From positions 16,032,660-16,096,659 of the forward strand of contig NC_087069.1 in NCBI RefSeq assembly GCF_963678635.1: a stretch of DNA of 64,000 bases. The letters run 5' to 3'. The position numbers were made by a program, and so were the translations under genes. Below, piece after piece: positions 63,306-64,000 of this stretch (its first letter is position 1; each line of letters starts with the position of its first letter). Under the pieces are notes generated by a model. It saw nothing but the letters and a program-made list of their open reading frames with translations. It did not search any database and was not told where the DNA came from. This DNA comes from Symsagittifera roscoffensis. Taxonomy: Eukaryota; Xenacoelomorpha; Acoela; Convolutidae.

Positions 63306-63368
63306 AGATAGGGGGCGTGGGACGCCCCGTTATCTCTGGGACTCGACCGGCTGCCGACCCGAAGGGTC
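63306..63368 (+). other. GC-rich island with two hairpins
   Basis: AGATAGGGGGCGT and ACGCCCCGTTATCT form a stem of about 12 bp (63306-63335) with a GGG loop. GACCC-GAA-GGGTC forms a second perfect hairpin at 63356-63368. It stands out from the AT-rich surroundings. No tRNA boxes or known ribozyme core were seen. Confidence 0.4.
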
Positions 63369-64000
63369 CTTCCTTTGAACTGTTTTTAGATACCCATTCT
63401 TGGCTGACTCACCATAAATTTTTTTAAAGGGGCTTTTGGAGTCAATTTATCCGAAATTTGAGGGGGCAGCACGCGCCGAAAAAACACAATTGATTGATCA
63501 AAAGTTTCCAATTAAGCCTTGAAACCTATAAAATGCTTTCTTAGCCTGTTTTTTGAAAAATTTGACAGAGCTCAGAAAAAATCAATTTGGTCGACTTAAA
63601 AAAATAGGTAGACAAAAAGCTGTCAGTAAACACGCACTTTTTGTCGAATAGGTGATAAATTACAGTAGTGACCCTCTGGGAAGTTATGATCCTTCTAGTT
63701 GTCCTCATGAAACCCCCACTAGCTTCGCTGAAAACAGGATTTTCTAGCTATGATACGACTAACCATCTAATGGGTTACTGCTACAATCGATGCCTTGTCC
63801 AATGAAGTTCACCATTTCAGCAGTTACTCGATCATGTCCTTCTTGTTCGTCCAAAACTGAATAAAATTTATCAGAGCCACTACAATGGAACAAATTAACA
63901 ATTTCAATCATAAAATCAAGGAACATTGATCATTGGTTAACAGAGACGTTCAAAGTTTTTCGAAAATCTAAGTACCGGGGAGCCCATTAACTTGAAATGA

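Larger units (their letters stand above)
61425..64000. other. AT-rich flank without a convincing gene
   Basis: No long ORF on either strand; a 74-codon frame at 61632-61856 starts at GTG and has no support. It contains a short AG microsatellite (about 62177-62193), a cluster of ACTCAAACTTATACTG-type repeats (about 63012-63120) and a GC-rich hairpin island (63306-63368), each noted separately. Confidence 0.5.

Overview
The window looks like a piece of an AT-rich invertebrate (metazoan) genome built almost entirely of giant LTR retroelements. The evidence is the presence of Ty3/gypsy-type gag-pol polyproteins, one envelope-like glycoprotein gene, LTRs with a target-site duplication, and one cellular-type papain-like protease gene. 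The species cannot be named from the sequence. No tRNA, rRNA, CRISPR or bacterial operon was seen.

Layout. (1) 1-14312, + strand: a decayed copy of element family 1, entering the window inside gag-pol and ending in a 358-bp LTR. (2) 14313-18566: a junction zone in which about 2.14 kb (family-1 LTR end + flank + family-2 LTR-A + family-2 internal end) is tandemly duplicated, giving LTR-A (14624-15434) and LTR-B (16762-17572). (3) 16762-40262, - strand: element family 2, a decayed GC-richer element of about 23.5 kb between LTR-B and LTR-C (39354-40262). It has a 2.8-kb leader, gag-protease, RT-RNase H, integrase, an acidic post-integrase reading frame, and then about 8.8 kb of further reading frames. 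One of these is an SGNH/GDSL hydrolase; the rest I do not recognise. (4) 40263-42508, + strand: a papain-like cysteine protease gene with an 11-residue-repeat coiled coil and four 16-residue Cys-rich repeats. (5) 42509-61424, - strand: a structurally complete 18,916-bp family-1 element with two 410-bp LTRs that look identical by eye, a TATT target-site duplication, a primer-binding-site-like sequence and long open frames. (6) 61425-64000: AT-rich flank without a convincing gene.

How the family-1 genes work together. From the 5' LTR the intact element carries ORF1 (155 aa, basic), ORF2 (524 aa, unknown) and ORF3 (2207 aa: capsid, zinc knuckle, protease, RT, RNase H, integrase) in a chain of short overlaps, each in the +1 frame of the one before. 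After an ORF-free spacer follow a 62-aa two-helix membrane ORF, a 376-codon frame without any ATG, a 772-aa Env-like glycoprotein, a 124-codon frame without an ATG, and a 599-aa unknown ORF whose ATG overlaps the previous stop. The older + strand copy keeps the same gene order, so the accessory set belongs to the family and is not a one-off capture.

Family 2 is dead as it stands. In-frame TAA/TAG codons and frame changes break gag, pol and the downstream module, and two catalytic motifs (protease DTG, RT YVDD) are altered. Its interest is the very large post-integrase module and a GC-rich motif family shared by its leader and LTR. All boundaries, motif readings and repeat comparisons here were made by eye; no database search was run.
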